A DNA stretch of 64,000 nt from Paragyromitra xinjiangensis (GCA_038503065.1 JBCAMK010000009.1:1426001-1490000), one strand, 5' to 3'; shown: positions 11,547 to 24,900, counted from the stretch's first letter. The notes: generated by a model not told the origin, from the sequence alone. A program made the numbers and translations.

Positions 11547-13037
11547 ATGCCTCCCCAACGGACAATTCCTCCAACCAAAGCCGTCAAGACCGAGCGGACA
11601 CATGAGGAAAATCAAGAAAGGTTGGCTCTCCAGTTTTAGTTATTCCCGCTTCAGTGTAGGCCTTTCCTGACGTATCATGCGCGCAGGGCATATATTGCTG
11701 CCTCTCGACGGAGTGATCGTAGTTTAGAAGCTCGCATCGAATCCGCTCGCCGAGCCTCAGAGATACACAAGAAAAGAACTGGTCGAGCACTCCGAGTGAC
11801 GGAACAAGATGTTATTAACGAGGAAATGTACTCAGAGGAGGATGAAGAATATCCATCCGTTTACAGAGGACTCACCCAGCACTTGAGAACTGGCTCTAGC
11901 GACTGGAACCGCCGTCTTAATGCGTATCTCACAAACCATGTCGCCATGCGGAGCGCCCTCGACCAAGCGATCATGCATTCTTACAACGGCAGGACAGGTA
12001 TTCCTTACGCTCAGAACACCATGTATCCATCCGGGTTCATGCAGCATCAGCATCCACAAATAATGCAGCAGCCGCAACTGATGCAGCACCAACTGATGCC
12101 ACACACACAGATGATGCATTCACCCCATATGATCCATACTCAAAATGTTTCTTCACCGCAAAGCCAACCATCACATATCTCTCTCCGCCAGCAACCGTAT
12201 CCATCTCCTACCAGTGGTCACAGGCACCATGGGAGATCTATGTCGATGAATATACCTCACCAACAACAGGGAATACAAATGCCACAGTACCAACAAGATG
12301 CTGTAGGCATCAGTCTGAATAACCGCCGATCATCAATTGCAGTTACTCCTATATCATCATTGACACTTTCAATGAGAGAACAGACACCCGCTCAAACAAC
12401 CCCTGGACAGATGAGCCCTCTTCAAATGAGCCCTCCGCAAACGAACTCTACCCTAATGAATCCAGCGCAATTGAGTCCCCGTCATATGCACTCTACCCAG
12501 ATGACACCTCAGCAGCTACAAAACCGAATGCCAACAACTTTCGAACAGACAGTCTCTCCTGCCCCATTGCAATCCCCCTACGTTTCCCCTACCGATAACT
12601 TCTTCCTCGACTTTCCTTTGACGAGCCAACTACCTCCAGAAACACAGACTTTCTTGCAGCCTTCCCTTGATTCTACAGACCCGTTATACGCGTCATTGAT
12701 GGGGGGTAGTTATGGTAATCCGGCGGCTTTCGGGTTTGATAATGGCACAGCAGATCTAAAGTCTAGCATTTCAGACTCGCCGTCTCATGGTTTTGACCTA
12801 TTCGATTTCTCTGATGTCAGCAATATCGCGCAATACCCACTATGTGGTAGCCCCCAGCAAGGCAATTTTGAAAGTCGGTACTGCCCACCAGACTCTGCAG
12901 CAGCGATTATGTTAACACCACTAAAGGCAGTGCTACCGTCTCGGCAGATGACTTCCGGTGATAAGTTAGATTCGAATGGTCCCGATGAAGCATGGAATTC
13001 CTTTTTTAACATCAATTGGGCAGCCGACACATCTTGA
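11547..13037 (+). CDS. Conserved ascomycete protein of unknown function
   Basis: Two exons (11547..11620, 11687..13037) encode about 474 residues. The intron has donor GTTGGC, a CCTGAC branch and GCGCAG acceptor, and joins HEENQER to AYIAASRRSDRSLEAR in phase. The N-terminal 130 residues look conserved among filamentous ascomycetes: a basic, helix-prone stretch (RRSDRSLEARIESARRASE), then TEQDVINEEMYSEEDEE, then LNAYLTNHVAMRSALDQAI. The rest is low-complexity, rich in Met, Gln, Pro and Ser (repeats such as QMSP, HPQIMQQPQ), as in many transcription regulators. I recall the family as conserved but cannot name a function. The basic start and Q/P-rich tail suggest a nuclear regulator, which is inference. 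The long ATG-free leader supports tight control. Confidence 0.8.
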
Positions 13038-15166
13038 TACGTAAGGAGATAGTGTGGTAAAATGATTGGGAACGTAAATTGTACAGGCAGGCGTTGGTTA
13101 ATTTTTGTTGTTTTCTTTTTTCTTTTCCTTTGCTTTTGGCCAGGATCGGATTGACGGCGTTCGGTTTTTTTTTCTTCTGAACCTTCTAGTTTTGTTTTTA
13201 GCATGTCAAGCTATTGGACGTCTGATTTTCGTGTTAAATTTTTCTTTGGTGTCTTCTTTGTCTCCGCTTGATTGCTCTATTATTTTCAAGCTTATTATTT
13301 TGGCTATCCCTGCCTTCAGCCATCTGGTCGCTTATTGGATGAGGAGTACTTAGTGCTTACCTTGGCGAAGCCGCGTGGGATTTGTTCTGTCTATGTCGTA
13401 GGGAGGGAGTTCTTTAATTTATATTATCGCTTTGCTTGTACCACAAACGCAATTGTGTGGCATATCGCAACACATATTCCTCGTGCTATTAGCCACCAAA
13501 AAGCTAGCGTTCTAATAATGCTAAGCCACCCAATCGAAATTCCTCCAGTAAGGCGTCCTGAGCTTGCATCGTTTCGACCCCCAACCAAACATATTTGGCC
13601 CCGTTGCCAAGAGATACTAGATCCGGATCGATCTTAAACCTAGTGATCCTGGTGGTACTCTGGACAACGTTGAATATCGAGTAGAGAAGTATGTACCTTT
13701 CACATCTCCATAGTAGCTGGCGTTTGGTTACCACCCAATGGTTTTCCTAGCGTATCCGGAGCCGGCCAAGTAGTCTGGGAGTACTTCCGAGCTGTATCAC
13801 AAATTCTTAACTTACTACCATTTTCGAGTCACGGGCCCCGGCATGCTCATAAGTTCTCCTATTTAGAATTTCCAGGGAAACCCCCGCCCAGGAAAAGCAG
13901 TAAAGCGGAGTATTTGATTTACGACCAACTCATGCCTTAGCTTCTGAACTGCAAAAAGAAAATCATCTTTCCATTCTACCCAGCCGTACATAGCACGTGG
14001 CAGTGGTAGCTCACAAAACACAACACATAGACACGTGCTTTTCTCTTAGTTTCCGGTTTAGAGCTCACACCGCGGTTGTTACGATATTCACTTTATTCAT
14101 CACAGAAATAGTGCCGGAATTTCTGTTGAGGCGGCTGTGTTTGGGTCGGATTCCCAGATATGGGAAGACGGAGACCCAAGACCCTAGCTTTGGCCCCCAC
14201 ATCAATCACAAAACCAAGATTCTGGTGTGTTGTCTGGGAATATTCATTCGCCCTAAGATATGGGGGAATTTAGAGCTTGGAAGGCCCTTGGTACCGATGG
14301 TACCTTAAACTATTTACGAAGATCGACTTACTGTTTTGCGAGGTGGCCGTAGTTGTGAAATATTTAAGGGGATGGGAGCATTATAATTGCTGAGGGTGAT
14401 ACAGAAATAGGGGAACTGAGAAAAAGGGTTTGGATTATCCTGATAATGGTATCCCTTTCAATTTTCCTTCGATAACACCAGTAAATTTAGGAACTGTAGC
14501 TGCTTTGTAAGCTATGACAGGGCTGCAGTTCACTCGTCTTTCGGTTTTGTGATTCGTTTCTTTAGTTTTAAGTCTCTAAAGTTTGACCCACAGTTCAAAT
14601 ACTAGGGGTCGGGGTGAGGAGATGAGTGTTACAGCTGACCCAGGGCAAAGGTATCCATATTTCTGTTATATCTCAAACCCAACCACCCGTCCCACCACAA
14701 GGCGTCTCCCAAAGCCACATAAATCACGAGAATAGTACTCATACTTTTTGGAGAATAAAATATGGGTTGGTTTTTGATTGCAGCAAGCCCTACCCCCGAG
14801 CCACATCTTATTTTTTTTGCTAGTACTTGTACTTGAATGACATTTGTAAAATGGATCAGGCCGCATACCACACAAAACCATGCTGAATATATGAGCCTGT
14901 ATGAGAGGCAAAGACAGCCCAATTCACAAGTATCATTCCTTTATGAGCAGATAGGTTTCTGATGATGTGTAGGTAAAAGTAAGGTGAAAAGATTCAGGGG
15001 TGTTTCTAGCACGAGACTACACTTTTACCATGGGAATACATTCAGGACAGAGTTTCATATTATAATAATTCCTATAGCACACAAGAAACGCCAGGGAATC
15101 CAAGAGAATGTACTCTTGGAATCGTTATTCCTATAAAAAATATTCTTAGGGCGGCGGTTTATTATA
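13038..15166. other. Convergent intergenic region, no gene seen
   Basis: This holds the 3' flanks of the unknown conserved gene and of UBP2. T-rich runs just after 13100 could serve 3' end formation. Short open frames at 13504-13734 and 14629-14922 lack splice structure or recognisable motifs. No repeats or RNA genes were noticed. Confidence 0.5.
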
Positions 15167-18100
15167 TCAGTGTACTATCTCCCGCCTAACTGCTTCCATG
15201 AGGTCCGAGCATTGGTCCTTTCTTACAAAAACTACCCCAAGAGGTTAATATCATTATTCTTTTACTTTCATAACCACTAAGCCTCTGAAAAGTGATAACT
15301 TACCAAGAAAGTATGGCGTCGGCGGGTTATTCTCGTCGTGCATGAATACTTCTCGTTCATCTTTAACTTCCGTAACATAGCCGTCATTATACTTGCGGAA
15401 CATTTTGCGTTGGAAATCGTAGATGTATATCCAGTAGTGCCCGAAAGTTGCAGAGCCTACCCAACCATTTAGGTTACTTCACACAGCTCTTATTTATGAG
15501 TTATAGGAATTTTGCACCTACCGCGGTGGATAAATACAGAGTGGATATGATAGCCATGTTTACGTAGACCAGTAAATTGATCGTTAACACGGGTTTCTCG
15601 ATCTGCTATCTTTTCTTCTATTTCTGTAATGCCAAAACCGCTCAACATAAGTTCATATAGTTTGTCAAGATAGGGCATGAGTTATAAAGGAGAAAGAGAA
15701 GGCATTATAACGGAACACACGTGAATCTCACCTTTCAGTTCTCTTCTCAAGGTCGACGCTCTCTCCTCTAACCCAACTAAAACCTGGTGATCAACCTCTA
15801 TATCATCTTCAGCTCGATCTAGTCCTGCCAACCATTCTCGTGTGATGTCGAGAACATCTGACACCGGGATCCCGGCCTTTAGCGAACCTTATTAGCGTTA
15901 AGTATGGAGGGTATCGTCAAGAGTAGGAGTTATTACTCGTGTCTTTGTCAACATAGCTTTCCGCTTTTCGAGGAGTTTTAATTCCTCCTTCCACCTCCAA
16001 GAGTCCTCGCGCCTTGCTTTAAGAATTGGATCGTCTGTATCTATATACCTATCCAGATAAATGGTTTCTGGAAAATGTAAATGAGAGTTTGATTTGTAAG
16101 CGGAAGCTTTCGCACGATCGAACTGAACTCGCTGCACTTGAATTTGAAGGATCGGTGGGAGGTAGGTTATGGAAAGGTGGCGTTTAGCCTCTCGACCCTC
16201 AAGGTCAACTTTTTCAATGTCAAAGCTGCTGTCAAGAGCCGAATAGATGTCTCGATCACCCTCTGCTACGTTTACCAATAGGTGGGAGAAGAGCTCCTGC
16301 ACCATATTAGCGAAAATCCAACTGCACATAAAAAGGGAAATAAATAAAAATTACCGACCTCTTTAGTTCTCGTTTCGGAGGAGTTGGGAAATGTTAACGT
16401 CTGTTTTGTCTTCCCGTAGAACAAGCTTCGCCATATAATTAGTAGGCTTCCGTAAATCTCCGGCTGCCTCAACCTACTTTTTGACAAGATCAATTTGCTC
16501 CCCGTTTTCGTCTATTTTCTCTGGCTTGATAGCAGCTTCTAATTGAAACATGACATTGCCAATACATTCTGTGACATCTTGTTGTCGACCAAACATCATA
16601 TCGCCCTGGCGAGGCTCATCACGTTTCGGGCGTGGTGGAATTGGTGGTGGTCTATCAGGCATCTCTGGAGGTGGTGTCAACGGAGCATGTATTCCTTTGC
16701 CCTTCTGTATATTTTCACTGGGTCCCTCATCCATGCCTTGTGATTCACTCATAGCAACACCATGAAGCGGAGGCCGTTGAGATCCAATGAGAGCTATCGA
16801 AACTTCTTTGTTTGGCGCCAGATTCTCTTTATCCCGGTTCGGCTTTGCATCCATATGAACCATAACATAGTCCTCTTCATTATTCCCTGGATATGGAGGC
16901 GGAAGATCCTCATTAACCAAAGTGGCTTCACTGACATTATCATCGGGTTCCGTAATACTGGGCGGTTTTTGGTCAACATCCATTTTGTCGCCATCATCGG
17001 TTATGCTGGTGAGGGGTGGTGGGCCAGCGCCAGACATTGACATGCGCCTTACTTCCTCCTCAGCTTCATCCTTAGAGCTCACAAGCGTTAAATAGGCCAG
17101 ATCGCGTTCGGGTGTTACCGAAGACTCTCCCGAAGTGATTAAGTTTTGGAAGAGGATGCGAAGGCAGCTAACAACTGTAGGAAGTTAGTACGTACCCCGC
17201 AATCACCAAAAATCACTCACATTTCTTTGCTCTTTCGACCTCTTTTTTCGTGACTTTCCTCCCACCAACCCGTTTCCGCGCTACGACTTCATCGGTAACC
17301 TCCATTTCTTGATACTTATCGATATCAAGGATCATATCCCTTAGTGGCTTGACCGTGAAATAAAACTGTAGCAGACTATTCAAGTAACATGTATTTCCGA
17401 TGTTCTCAAGCCCAACGGGCCAGTCGGCAGTCCCTCTGGTGTAATCATCGGATTGTCCTGTTTCAAGAAACGCCTTGATCTTAGCGCTATTGCGGTGGTT
17501 TGCAATAGCCCTCATAGCCGCCCTCAAGTCTTGCAATTGGCTAGGAGCGTCTTGTAACTAAAAAAATAATTATCAGTGTGATTTCCTCGAGAGCGAGAGG
17601 GTAATCTTACTCTAAGAGTGTAGACATTAATGATCAAATCGTCATGAACCGTTCTATCATCGATCCCTAACCGGGCGTGTGCAGAACCTATGTCCATGGG
17701 AGTTTCTATAGTACCTGTCTCCAGGAAAGTGAGTAGGATAGGGCTCTGACGAGTTTCTGCTATGATCTTTAGTGCTTCTTTTGCAGTATTTTCATCGGTG
17801 GAATTATCCCCAATCTTGAGTAATCGTCAGCAATAGCTTGTTTACAGTATGAAGCTTAGACGTAATAGTAAACCCTTACCCTGACTTTGTAGGTTGATAA
17901 AATAAAATCGTCTGTTGTAGATGCTGGTATCCCAAGCCAGCTATATGCCGCGCTGACATCAGGAATCGATACTTCAATGCGTTAATTTGAAGAACACCAA
18001 TTTCTAGGAAGATACTCTACTTTTCTCCGAAACGTTCACTATTTTCTGGCTCTTAAGAGCTAATCCAATTATTTTCAAGTTAACCCTCATTTGGCGTTCT

Positions 18101-19740
18101 TGCCTCGGGGAATCCGCTAAACGGCTTCGAAAAACACCAATGATCAAGTCTTCGTCAGTAGTTCCTGGGGTAATCATGAATGATTCATAACATTCCGCCA
18201 CCTCAGAGAGAGTGTATGCTCCTTCAGAGCGAGCTTTTGCAACCTCGAGGTTCAGCATCTCGCTATGCCGTCCCGTAGCGATGCCGGTAAGGCATTCAAA
18301 GTAATAAGGGTTGTTATCCATATCACATGTACGCTGACGTTCGTAGGCCCAGAAGATCAGAGCATCTGAAAAGTCTCCAACTGCTCCAAGACTTGCATAG
18401 TGCCTGTTCCAAATATGTTAATCGCGAAAATCCAAGAATTTTACTTGCTTATCTTGCTAATGGCAATCGGACTTACGGGTGCTCTGCGACTGTAAGGTCA
18501 ATCTGCCAATTAGATGTACAGTCATCTAAATTTCAAGTCAGCTCACCCCAGATATCAGACATCAGGTATCAGGAATCCTTTACATTTTTCACTCCCCAAA
18601 AGTCGTTTGATCTCCTTATCAGCTAGAGTAACATTCTGACGTACGTTTGCTTTGTTCATGAACGTCAGTTTTACCTTAAATCTCAAAATTGCCGTGGTAA
18701 ATGTAAGATGCTTACGTTTGGACCAGTTGGGCTCACGGTTGTCCATCATTATCATTACTTCCTCTAGCATCGCTTCCATGTCCTGCATGGTTTTTGTTGC
18801 AGGGTCTTCCACCACAGTTAGGGGCGGGGGTCTCCAATTTTTTTCCTGTTTAAAATCAGTAATTGCTCCTATCAAGCGCAATACATATTTTCACACACTT
18901 CTTCTCCATATGTAAAACCAGCTAATTTCATAAGCACATCACAGTCATCTCCAAGGTTGGCCAGGAATTTCGAATTTTCCGCGGGGACAGCTCTCTGATC
19001 GCCCCCCTTCGCGTTCTTGATATACGCACAAAGAGTACTTAGAGCTTGGTATGGAGAAGTCGGTACAATCTCAACGTCTTTCTCAACGGTGTCGTGCGAC
19101 ATCTCCTGAAACTTTATAGTACGCGCTCGAAGTTTTTTTTCGTCCACCAATAGTTCTGTCAACTGTTGATTCAAGATAGGGGCTTGTGTTGTGATGGTGA
19201 GGAGAATTGGGCATGTTGAACCTGAGCAAGAAAATACCCTTTTATCTACCCACCGGAACTCGGGGTGACTCTTGATGTAGTTGACATCAACAGGTCCAGA
19301 CAATGAGGGCTCGAATCGGAAGTGATGGAGCGGGTCCTTTGTGGGACAAACATGCAATTCCTCAGAACTCTTGGCCTTCGTGAACTTGACCTGTATATTG
19401 AAATGTAGTCGACACTCATCACAGATAGCAGCAACATTGTATATCTTCTTAGTATCCAATACATTGGTTCCTGGAAGTGAGCACTTCCCAGTCAGCTGGG
19501 AGAGTGTATGTTTATGTTTGAGTGGCGTTAGAGGGGCAGTGTTTGGTTTGAACTGCCGAGGAGGGCTTGAAAGAATGTTTGGGCTCTTGCTTTGAGGGAG
19601 ATAGTGCAATAGGTCCGCCCAAAGCCGTGGACCGGTTTTACCTAGCCAACTCACAGAAATAAGTATGGGAGAGCCCACCCGATATTTGGGGAGATGAACA
19701 AACCAGGAACGGTGGATGGGCGGGGTAGATCTTGGAGCAT
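15167..19740 (-). CDS. UBP2: Ubiquitin carboxyl-terminal hydrolase 2
   Basis: Sixteen exons join in phase (19740..19704, 19641..18899, 18845..18716, 18649..18584, 18525..18477, 18403..18021, 17971..17880, 17814..17611, 17557..17221, 17174..16478, 16425..16359, 16296..15937, 15876..15732, 15623..15522, 15456..15304, 15231..15167), giving about 1,209 residues, close to yeast Ubp2. The Cys box is GLENIGNTCYLNSLLQ (Cys625). The His box is GHYWIYIYDF (His1144), followed by KYND (Asn1161/Asp1162). Ubp2 removes Lys63-linked ubiquitin and opposes the ligase Rsp5. The first exon codes only MLQDLPRPSTVPG and leads straight into the conserved KTGPRLWADLL. Helical repeats between residues 300 and 570 (GDFSDALIFWAY, STTDDFILSTYKVR) are typical of the family. 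Exons 4-6 are the least certain. The window also encodes Bsd2, an Rsp5 adaptor. Confidence 0.9.
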
Positions 19741-20445
19741 TTTTGTGGTTGTTGGAGATAGCTATCCGCTTGATTAGAAATACAGAATAGCAAGTGGAGC
19801 AGAGCCAAGGGTGATGGTGGATAAGAACAAGGACGCAGCTGAGGATCATAGAACAGCTAGCCTAGGGAAAGCAAGTCATAACGGAACTTACATGATGTAT
19901 ATTAGTGAGGTCTCTGTTGTTTGGGCCAAGATGAATGCAGCTGTGATCCAATACAGCCACGATAGAAATCGTTGTGGGGTTTATCGAGAGTTAGCTTGTG
20001 GCGGGGCTCTGTTCTGGGGTGTCGCAGCGCAGGGGTCCCAGGGTAACCCCCACTCCGATACGCACAGGCACAGTCACGTGCTTGCTGAGGATCTCTGCTT
20101 GTATGAACCAAGTGCTGTCGGTCCTGAATTGTCACGAGCGCTTGCTCGTTTTATTATGATGCCTGACACAATTAATCATACCGTCACTACCTACTATTGT
20201 CCTTGAAAAACGACTTTCCTTCCATGCTATTTTCAGCCCCAGTCGCACTGCTTGTATGGAAAAATATTGAACGCCGATCAAATCTCGTATCTAGTTATAC
20301 AAAGCTCCCTCCCCTAACCATCGGTGAACTAGGAATACAAAATTAAAAAAAGGGGGGGGGGTTCGGCCAAGTATCCACGTGAAGTGAAAGTACAAAAAAA
20401 TGATAACAGAAAGAAATATAAAAGCCACCGTGATAAAACTTTGAT
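19741..20445. other. UBP2 upstream / HPC2 3' flank
   Basis: Both neighbours are on the minus strand, so this holds the UBP2 promoter and the HPC2 3' end. A homopolymer pair (A7 then G10) lies at about 20345-20361. A possible 5'-UTR intron (GTAAGT near 19893, acceptor TAG near 19863) is visible upstream of the UBP2 start. No gene seen. Confidence 0.45.
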
Positions 20446-21957
20446 TTATTGACCAGCGGCAGTCTTCGCATTGGCTGCAGCAAGCGAGAACTTTTCTCTT
20501 TCTTCCTTCTCTTTCTCCATCTTTTCCTTATCCTTCTTGGTGAGACGAGGCTTGCGAACAGTAGTTCCACGTGCTGAAGTTGTTCCACGGGCGCTACTTC
20601 CACGACCACGTCCTCTACCTCTCTTCACAGTACCATCGGCCCTAATCAAACTCAGAATAACCCTAATAGAAAAGGCAATTTTATAAAAAAAAGGCAGTGG
20701 GCAGGGAAGTTTATACCGTTCAATCTGAGGCTTCTCCCCTTCCGGAACCAATGGCCCACTATAAACGAAGAAACCATCTTTCGATGCAGCAGCCTGCTCC
20801 TCCCATAGCATCTCTGTATCGTCGATAAACGGATCGTTCTTGTCGTAGATATCTTGATTCTTCCTTTTCTTCCGGAGTTTCTTCCCTTCCGCTGCTGAGT
20901 CAATGCCCCCCATAGGTTTGTCCTCAACATTGGATTCCGACTCTGAACCATCCAGCATCATTTCATCACCACTATCTGCCCTCATCATTCTCTCTCTTGC
21001 CTTCGCAAGCCTGGGGTTCAATGCGGCCCACCCATAACGTTCTTCAGCTAGCTTGGTAAAGTTAATATATTTGTTGTGCTCACCGTTAAGAGGAACATGG
21101 AGGTGAATGTTGGGAAGTTGAGGTTCGAAGTCATTGCTAGGAGCACCGGTCAACACGCCCCCCAATAACCCATTTCCAGACGTCGAAGAAGCTATTGGAC
21201 GATGAGGTTTCGGAGATGCGGCAGCTGAAGGAGGGGCAGTGCCAGGCTTTGACTTGGGTGAACGATTGGAAGATTCGCCAGCATCCCCAGACCTAGAGAA
21301 ATTTTCAATTTTCATCAAATTCTTTTCAACACCGCCAGTGGTGTATACAGAAGCCGGGGGAATGATGATTGATTTTTCTGCAGGCGCAGCGCTCAATTGG
21401 GGCGGCGGAGGCTGGGGATCGATCAGCGAAGAAATTGAAGGCGACGCGGAAGCGCGGTGCGCAGACTTTGTGGAGGTACCAGTGGAGCCACGTGAGGTCG
21501 GGCCAAAAGAAGGTTGAAGACTTGATTGATTCCTTGTCGAAGATGCAAGAGACGGGTTGCTAGATTTTCTAAAAGAGTTGTTCGCTTCATTATCGGAGTC
21601 GACCAAAATAATAACTTCCTGGGGTGTACGGGATGGCTCTGATTGGCCAGTCGAGTGTCTGGAGGGTGGATTTTTTTTGCTAGCGCGGGAGGCTGTTGAT
21701 GGTGTTGGGTTCGATGTGAAAGCAACATCGGGAGGAAAATTGGGTTGGGAATGCGACGAAGGGTTTGTTGTTGTGGAAGACGACGACGGCACGGTATGGT
21801 TGTTGGTGTTAGTACTTCGCGAAGAGGAAAGAGCTGTTGTTGTTGACTTGGGATCCGCGGCCGTAACAACACCATGGGTTGGCGAGGTTGACTTGGACGA
21901 CGGGTGAGCACGATGGTGCACGGAAGATGACGGGCTTCCAAAAGATGCTGACGACAT
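20446..21957 (-). CDS. HPC2: HIR complex subunit Hpc2 (ubinuclein-type)
   Basis: Two exons (21957..20717, 20641..20446) encode about 478 residues. The intron (donor GTATAA, acceptor TTAG) joins PQIER to ADGTVKRGRGRG in phase. Residues about 368-425 (DIYDKNDPFIDDTEMLWEE, then GFFVYSGPLV) form the Hpc2-related domain, which binds the histone chaperone partner Hir2/HIRA. The HIR complex deposits H3-H4 outside S phase and represses histone genes. Most of the N-terminal 270 residues are Ser/Thr/Pro-rich and probably disordered. Residues 114-124 (EVIILVDSDNE) look like a SUMO-interacting motif: a hydrophobic core followed by acidic residues. The C-terminus has RGRGRG and a Lys/Glu-rich tail. Confidence 0.87.
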   Translation of the reverse strand: MSSASFGSPSSSVHHRAHPSSKSTSPTHGVVTAADPKSTTTALSSSRSTNTNNHTVPSSSSTTTNPSSHSQPNFPPDVAFTSNPTPSTASRASKKNPPSRHSTGQSEPSRTPQEVIILVDSDNEANNSFRKSSNPSLASSTRNQSSLQPSFGPTSRGSTGTSTKSAHRASASPSISSLIDPQPPPPQLSAAPAEKSIIIPPASVYTTGGVEKNLMKIENFSRSGDAGESSNRSPKSKPGTAPPSAAASPKPHRPIASSTSGNGLLGGVLTGAPSNDFEPQLPNIHLHVPLNGEHNKYINFTKLAEERYGWAALNPRLAKARERMMRADSGDEMMLDGSESESNVEDKPMGGIDSAAEGKKLRKKRKNQDIYDKNDPFIDDTEMLWEEQAAASKDGFFVYSGPLVPEGEKPQIERYKLPCPLPFFYKIAFSIRVILSLIRADGTVKRGRGRGRGSSARGTTSARGTTVRKPRLTKKDKEKMEKEKEEREKFSLAAANAKTAAGQ

Positions 21958-24900
21958 GAAGGGCTAATATTCTTTGTCCGTCTGCAGGTCGGAGGGAGAT
22001 GCTGGGGGAGATTTTCGGAGGTCCGGGATCTCTCCTTCTGTCTCCCTGTCTCTCTCTCTCTATCTTTGTATCCTAAGCTTCTTAATTTTTGTGATGTTTA
22101 TTTCGTTTTTTGCAAAAAAAATTGGAATCGTTGGGGGGGAGCGATGTGGATGTTTATTCAAACAGACACGATGGTGAGAGTGAGGGAAAAGGGTTGAGGG
22201 CGAGAGGGAGGAGAATGGGAAAAGAGAAGCGAGGAGAAACGTGCGAGAGGAAGCGAAAGAACAGGAGACAAAGACAAGAGAAAGGAGATGGAGTACAAGA
22301 ACGAAAGGGTTGGGTTGCGTGGCCAGAGCAGTGCTTTTTGGAACGTCAGAGGCAGAAGGAGAGGGAGGAGGAAAGAGAGAAGGACTAAACCAACGCTCAT
22401 TTGCTTTGCCTTGACAAAAGGTAAGTGAATTTGCGTTCATGGATGGCAACAGATGCAACACCAACAGTGGTGGGTACTTGGAATGGTAAGTGGCCTTGGG
22501 ACTAGCTGCCTGCCATACCTCTGTAGCAACCGCCGCGGCGATGCGAGGAACCCGTATTGTCTTCATCTTCCCAGTCATCAGCGTTGGTGGACGGATGGAT
22601 GGATGGATGATGGCTTGGGCTGATGGCGGTGGCCTGTCCATGCCAATGTGCCGCCGAGGATATGTACACGTCCTATGAGAAAATATCCCCGAACCTAGAT
22701 TGTTGCTGTTCCAGAAATCTTAAACGGACTTGCTTACCTGGGACAACACCTACGCAGACTGTGAAAATCCTTGTCCGCATATTCAAGACGGTGGCTCAAA
22801 CCCATGGCCGCTGTGGCGATGCTTCTGAAGCAATATCCCCTAGAGTGATCAGTGGTGAGACCTTTCCTTCCAGCTGGAATGAGTGTTCCGTGCGTGCAGC
22901 TCCATGTCGTATATGGGCGTTTGGCCTCTCAATTATATCTTCCACTTCAATGCGCTATGCTTATGGGGCAAACCAAAGAGCTCCCAGAACAATTCACCCA
23001 GTATCCTTCAAACCAGCAGGGTGGAGACGGATTCGATTATTTTGCTGTTCGAGGCAAACGAGGTTTCGCGATATGAGGTGGTCCGTGCTCCCGCCAAGAG
23101 CCCAGCTGCATTAGTGCAAGTGCGGGATGCGCTCCAACCCCACGTCACCACGCTACCGTCCCCAACGTCGCAATCTGATCTCCGCATCCGTTCCTGCAAA
23201 CCCCCATCTTCTAGAAAGCTGGTGGAACATGTCTCCAAGACAAATAAAAGAAGCAGGCAGAAGAATTACCCCAGAAACAAAAATATGAACTGAAAGTTGC
23301 ATTCAACATCTTCTTGATACCTTCAAGGGCCAAAGAGCTTTTTGTTGACATCTACCTGTCAGGAAAGGGAGAGTTACGAAAACTGAGGGGTACCTTCCCA
23401 TAAGCCTAACCAATCATCGAGAATTTTGAAGCAGAATTTATTAAGCACGTGGTCTAGATCTTTCATTTTTGGCACAATGAATGACGAACAATACCAAAAC
23501 GAAAACTACCTGAAAAGTTGATGGCTTCTAATAGCATCATCTACAAAGACTCTAGCACCTTCAGGAGTCACGATATCTCCGTTTCGAGGCATCAAATCGA
23601 CTAGAATCTAGCCTAGGTAGGCTTTAATAGTTCGGAAGACTGGGACATGATATCTCGACCTCAGGTTTTGTCTTGGCACTTTCATTAATTTATATCATAC
23701 CACCAATACCGGAGCCTAAGCTAGTCTACATCATATAATAGATAATTCATGAAGATTTATGGAGATGTATGCTACGGAAATCAAACCCTAAAGCATCTCT
23801 ATCAAGGCAAGACACATTATGTTAAAATTTCTCGTTATTAGGTACGGTAACAGGACATACCATTCCATTAGGCAGGCTGACCAAACGCATGGCTTGGGTC
23901 GAATTGGGGGTGGAAAATGCCCTTAAATAAGGGGTTTTTGTGGTTGGCACCTGCAAATATATATTCACTAGAGTCCTGAAGACATGTTCAGTTCGCAGCG
24001 CCTTAGAAACTATAATACCTTTAACCAAGTACGGCTGAATCTCGTACAACCAGTAGCACCACGGGTAGTGTGTTCACCAACCTGTAGTTCGAGATAGTTC
24101 CTCTAACTACATGTACATGTACTTAAGCTAGCTAGTGTCTGCGCTTCTTAAAACCCTGCAACACAAGACCTAAGAAATGCTAGATCGCCAAGCAGGATGT
24201 ACTAACTTAGGACCTATTGAGAATGTGTGTATGTGTGTATGTAAGTTCAACCTCCTTAGGATTTTACCTTGCGGGTGTGTGCGTGGAGTGGAGCACTTGA
24301 AGGCCTTACTGACCACAAGGACGGCAAAAGGTTGGCCATACTACCTTGTTTGCAGGGCTTTGCATAGTCCCGAGAAAACCAGGACTTAATATAGTGGAGA
24401 ATAGCCAGTGAATCCTCAGGGATATAAATCGAAATTTTTTTCGTGAATCTGGATTCTTTGCCTACATATACTCGCCACAAGTTGGTTAAAGTTCGTGAAC
24501 ACGGTCTATCACTCGGCTATCGTTGGGGAGGCTGAAGATGTAAGAGAAGTGGCGGAGGACTGCCTGGATCCAAGTCGTCTACATACATAAATACGTATAT
24601 ACCTCTGAAATATCTGATTCTTATGATTGTAAGGTGGGTGACGAGAAACGGAGGCCTTCAGCATAGAATCGGCCATAGGGCAGGGAGGGAATCGAGAGAA
24701 CGTTCCAGGAGTGAGGCGGAGCAACTCTTTTTGGGATGCTTGGCGGAATGTATTTAGTCTGTTTCGGCAAACGCCAGGGTCAGGGTTGGCAGTTGACCGC
24801 CCCTCTCTCGTAACACCACTTGTTTCGCCCCATCGCCTTCTTCGAGATCCTGTCCTTTACTTCCTTCTAGACTATATTTCTTCAGTGCGTTTACTCCCGC

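Noticed and set aside
22060..22641. Long minus-strand frame upstream of HPC2
   Set aside because: It arises from purine-rich sequence without stops; Ser/Pro/Leu-rich, no splice structure, overlaps frames on the other strand.
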